A stretch of DNA of 64,000 nucleotides from Pseudomonas fulva (GTDB lineage: Bacteria > Pseudomonadota > Gammaproteobacteria > Pseudomonadales > Pseudomonadaceae). This document shows positions 61,602-64,000 of this stretch, piece after piece (within the stretch, counting starts at the first letter, position 1; each line of letters begins with the position of its first letter). The translations under genes and the position numbers were made by a program. The stretch is from positions 186,001 to 250,000 of the forward strand of contig NZ_JADNYP010000008.1 in assembly GCF_015680705.1 (NCBI RefSeq), written 5' to 3'. The notes under the pieces are model-generated. The model searched no databases. It was not told the origin of the DNA and worked only from the letters and a program-made list of their open reading frames with translations.

Positions 61602-62000
61602 TCAGCGGACGGAGGCGGCCATCTCCTGGTCGCACTCCAGCAGCGAGCGAATCACGGTGCGGATTTCATCCTTGAGCTGTGGTGCGCGATCCAGGCGCTC
61701 GAAGCGACAGTCGGCAATCTCGTTGCTGGCGCTGGGTGCAGGCGCATCGGCGAATGCCGCCTCGAATACGTAGTGCACCCGATTGGGGGCTTCGTAGCGC
61801 ATCAGAAAGCGCAGGTCTTCGGCCAGCAGACCGGTTTCCTCGAGCAGCTCCCTGGCAGCGGCCTGGCGAGGGGTTTCGCCTGGCTCGATCTTACCACCCG
61901 GCAACGTCCAGGCAGCCTTCGGCTTGCGTACCCACAGCCATTTGCTGTTGTGCTTGGCATGACGGCAGATGACGGTTGCGCGTGGCTTGGCAGGTTTCAT
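61602..62000 (-). CDS. Nudix hydrolase
   Basis: 132 residues. The Nudix box is complete: GGKIEPGETPRQAAAREL followed by LEETGL (G-x5-E-x7-RE-x2-EE-x-G). It cleaves nucleoside diphosphates linked to another group; the short length and PGGKIEPGE resemble MutT-like or Ap-type housekeeping enzymes, but the substrate is open. AGGAG lies six bases before the ATG at 62000. It is convergent with the ClpP-like gene. Confidence 0.9.
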   Translation of the reverse strand: MKPAKPRATVICRHAKHNSKWLWVRKPKAAWTLPGGKIEPGETPRQAAARELLEETGLLAEDLRFLMRYEAPNRVHYVFEAAFADAPAPSASNEIADCRFERLDRAPQLKDEIRTVIRSLLECDQEMAASVR

Positions 62001-62289
62001 ACAGGCTCCTAGTCGTTGCGTGCTCCTGACGGTTCGAGAGAAGTTCCCCGGCAATTGTTCCATCTGTTTTCAAGCATGGCGCGTGCGCTCGGTACAGCCT
62101 GGCCGGACAGACGGAAGCAGAGAGGCGTCGGCCCGATATACGGCACCGTTCGTCAGACCGACGGAATCCAATGGAGCTTTGCGGGCTGTTCACGGTTCCC
62201 AATTAAGCACGGTCTGCCGTGCCAAGCTCCTGCAGGTGCTTTCTGCCTGACAGCGGGGTTTTCGACAGTTTTCCGACGGAGGCGAATCC
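62001..62289. other. 289-bp divergent intergenic region
   Basis: This region lies between the Nudix and alcohol dehydrogenase genes. It carries the divergent promoters but I could not identify convincing -35/-10 pairs, operators or an RNA gene. GGAGG for the dehydrogenase is at its right end. Confidence 0.5.
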
Positions 62290-63498
62290 ATGCGTGCTTT
62301 GACCTATCACGGTGCCAAAGATGTCCGGGTCGACAATATGCCAGACCCCACCCTGCAGGACCCCGACGATATCATCCTCAAGGTCACCGCCACGGCCATC
62401 TGCGGCTCGGACCTGCATCTCTATCACGGCAAGATGCCCACGGTCGAAAGCGGCGACATCCTCGGCCACGAATTCATGGGTATCGTCGAAGACGTTGGCA
62501 GCGGCGTGACCAATCTGCAAAAAGGCGATCGCGTGGTGATCCCGTTCGTGATCGCCTGCGGCGGCTGCTTCTTCTGCCAGCAGGAGCTGTTCGCCGCTTG
62601 CGAGACGACCAATACCGGGCGTGGTGCGATCATCAACAAGAAGGCCATTCCGCCAGGAGCAGCCTTGTTTGGCTACAGTCATCTCTACGGTGGTATCCCG
62701 GGAGGCCAGGCCGAGTACGTGCGCGTGCCCAAGGCGAACGTCGGCCCGTTCAAGGTCCCCGGCACGCTGTCGGACGACAAGGTGCTGTTCCTTTCCGACA
62801 TCCTCCCCACTGCCTGGCAGGCCGTGACCAATGCCCAGGTCGCCCAGGGCTCGTCCGTGGCCATCTACGGTGCCGGCCCGGTCGGCCTGCTCTCGGCTGC
62901 CTGTGCACGCATGCTTGGCGCGCAGACCATCTTCATGGTCGATGATTGCCGCTATCGGCTCGACTACGCCAGGGATCGTTACGGCGTCACGCCGATCAAC
63001 TTCGCCGAGGACGACGACCCGGCCGATACGATCATTCGTCAGACCGCTGGCCATCGTGGCGTCGATGCAGTGATCGACGCCGTCGGCTTCGAAGCCAAGG
63101 GCAGCGCCATCGAAACCGCGCTCACCACCTTGAAGATCGAAGGCAGCAGCGGCAAGGCGCTGCGCCAGTGCATGGCCGCGGTACGTCGCGGCGGCGTGGT
63201 CAGTGTGCCAGGCGTGTATGCCGGGCCGATCCATGGCTTCCTGTTCGGCGATGCCTTCGACAAGGGGCTGACGTTCCGCATGGGCCAGACCCATGTGCAG
63301 AAGTTCCTGCCTGAGCTGCTGGAGTACATCGAACAAGGCAAGCTCAGGCCCGAGGAGATCATCACACACCGCATGTCGCTGGAAGATGCGGTGCGCGGCT
63401 ACGAAGTGTTCGACGAGAAACAGGAACGCTGCCGCAAGGTCATTCTGACCCCTGGCCTGCCATCGGCGGAGACTTCGAGAGCGGACCTGCAACGGTGA
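62290..63498 (+). CDS. Zinc-dependent alcohol dehydrogenase, glutathione-independent FDH-like group
   Basis: 402 residues, medium-chain dehydrogenase family. Catalytic zinc ligands are in [11 protein letters not shown] and [12 protein letters not shown]; the structural zinc cysteines are in [15 protein letters not shown]; the NAD motif is [12 protein letters not shown]. The inserted segments ([20 protein letters not shown]) and length match the formaldehyde dehydrogenase-like/TDH-like group annotated widely in Pseudomonas. Oxidation of an alcohol or aldehyde hydrate is expected, but the substrate is not set by sequence. GGAGG lies seven bases before the ATG. Confidence 0.87.
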   Translation: MRALTYHGAKDVRVDNMPDPTLQDPDDIILKVTATAICGSDLHLYHGKMPTVESGDILGHEFMGIVEDVGSGVTNLQKGDRVVIPFVIACGGCFFCQQELFAACETTNTGRGAIINKKAIPPGAALFGYSHLYGGIPGGQAEYVRVPKANVGPFKVPGTLSDDKVLFLSDILPTAWQAVTNAQVAQGSSVAIYGAGPVGLLSAACARMLGAQTIFMVDDCRYRLDYARDRYGVTPINFAEDDDPADTIIRQTAGHRGVDAVIDAVGFEAKGSAIETALTTLKIEGSSGKALRQCMAAVRRGGVVSVPGVYAGPIHGFLFGDAFDKGLTFRMGQTHVQKFLPELLEYIEQGKLRPEEIITHRMSLEDAVRGYEVFDEKQERCRKVILTPGLPSAETSRADLQR

Positions 63499-63507
63499 GC
63501 CTGAAGC

Positions 63508-64000
63508 ATGCCTAGTCGGATCATCACCTCGGTCAACAGCGACGACCTGCATACGGAGGAGCAGGGCCTGGCCTTCGGTTCGCCCAGGGAACGGCTGGAG
63601 TTCTATCGTCGGGAAATCCAGTACGAGACGACCATTCTGGCCAACCGTACGGACGCCTACCTGGCGGCCCAGTCGTTCCTGGTGATCGCCTTCGGCTCTT
63701 GTATGGCGAACCTGAATCCGTCATGGGGGCACCTGTTCACATTGTTCGTGCCACCGTTCCTGGCCCTGCTGGGCATTGTCAGCACGCTGAACGCCTGGCC
63801 GGGGCTGCGCGCGGCCTACGGCATCATCGATCACTGGCATTTCAAGCAGAGCCAGCTGCTGCGCAACGAACCCACCGTGGGAATGGCCTATGACGACTGG
63901 CCACTGTTCAGTGAGGCCGAATCCAGCCACCGCGGCTACCGCAAATCGCTGCTGTTCTCCATGCGCACACCTTGGTTGTTCCTGGTGTTCTGGGTGTTGC
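63508..64000 (+). CDS. Membrane protein, 5' part (cut by the window end)
   Basis: 164 codons from the ATG at 63508 and still open at 64000. It begins MPSRIITSVNSDDLHTEEQ and has hydrophobic helices at ~52-70 (YLAAQSFLVIAFGSCMANL) and ~77-95 (LFTLFVPPFLALLGIVSTL), then a soluble loop (HWHFKQSQLLRNEPTVGMAY), and it enters another helix (TPWLFLVFWVL) at the edge. The ribosome binding site is weak and the gene starts nine bases after the dehydrogenase stop, so it may be coupled. I do not recognise the family. Confidence 0.65.
   Translation, partial: MPSRIITSVNSDDLHTEEQGLAFGSPRERLEFYRREIQYETTILANRTDAYLAAQSFLVIAFGSCMANLNPSWGHLFTLFVPPFLALLGIVSTLNAWPGLRAAYGIIDHWHFKQSQLLRNEPTVGMAYDDWPLFSEAESSHRGYRKSLLFSMRTPWLFLVFWVL

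Overview
The window is chromosomal DNA from a Pseudomonas, most likely of the P. putida group. The support is the GC-rich coding bias, the typical gene content (CdaR/GarK, PdxY, XthA, Ku, a PQQ alcohol dehydrogenase, the YbhP-ClsB-YbhN set), dispersed GCTTGCAGCT-type intergenic repeats, and a LapF-like giant adhesin next to its own type I secretion genes in the order I recall for P. putida KT2440 lapF. I saw no rRNA, tRNA, CRISPR array or complete insertion sequence.

Layout. 1-4309: end of an ammonium transporter, then a sugar-acid block (MFS transporter divergent from cdaR, garK downstream). 4318-9037: a membrane GGDEF-EAL protein, then a tyrosine recombinase divergent from a KfrA-like coiled-coil DNA-binding protein across a palindromic operator. 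9128-12367: an amine/D-amino acid oxidoreductase, an IclR regulator and pyridoxal kinase. 12515-20710: small proteins, exonuclease III, a Cache-type diguanylate cyclase, MgtC with a possible leader peptide, a CrtZ-like hydroxylase whose tail runs into a repeat, an exported aldo/keto reductase coupled to an NTP/NDP-exchanger-like carrier, and a serine-protease lipoprotein.

20720-45286 is dominated by lapF (6561 codons, minus strand), followed by TolC-, ABC- and HlyD-type genes joined by stop/start overlaps. By my count the adhesin has 67 repeats of about 85 residues, with a higher-order period of three and then two repeats in its N-terminal half. The AT-rich 552-bp upstream region carries a FleQ-like box. 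Two c-di-GMP enzymes elsewhere in the window make c-di-GMP control of the adhesin plausible, but the sequence does not prove it.

45839-51022 is a run of plus-strand genes that looks like a stress/stationary-phase set: a KGG-repeat protein, a small lipoprotein, a haem-oxygenase-like diiron oxidase overlapping a class I methyltransferase, a two-helix membrane protein, an SDR of the YghA type and Ku. The oxidase-methyltransferase pair is the best candidate here for uncharacterised chemistry. A MITE-like element follows ku.

52056-55717 is an alcohol-oxidation operon (PQQ quinohaemoprotein dehydrogenase plus AldA-like aldehyde dehydrogenase) behind a near-perfect sigma-54 promoter. 56637-60550 (minus) is a tightly overlapped operon: possible 17-codon ORF, DUF72, YbhP, ClsB, YbhN. 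The right end holds a small acidic protein, a stand-alone ClpP-like protein, a Nudix hydrolase, a zinc alcohol dehydrogenase and the start of a membrane protein cut by the window edge.
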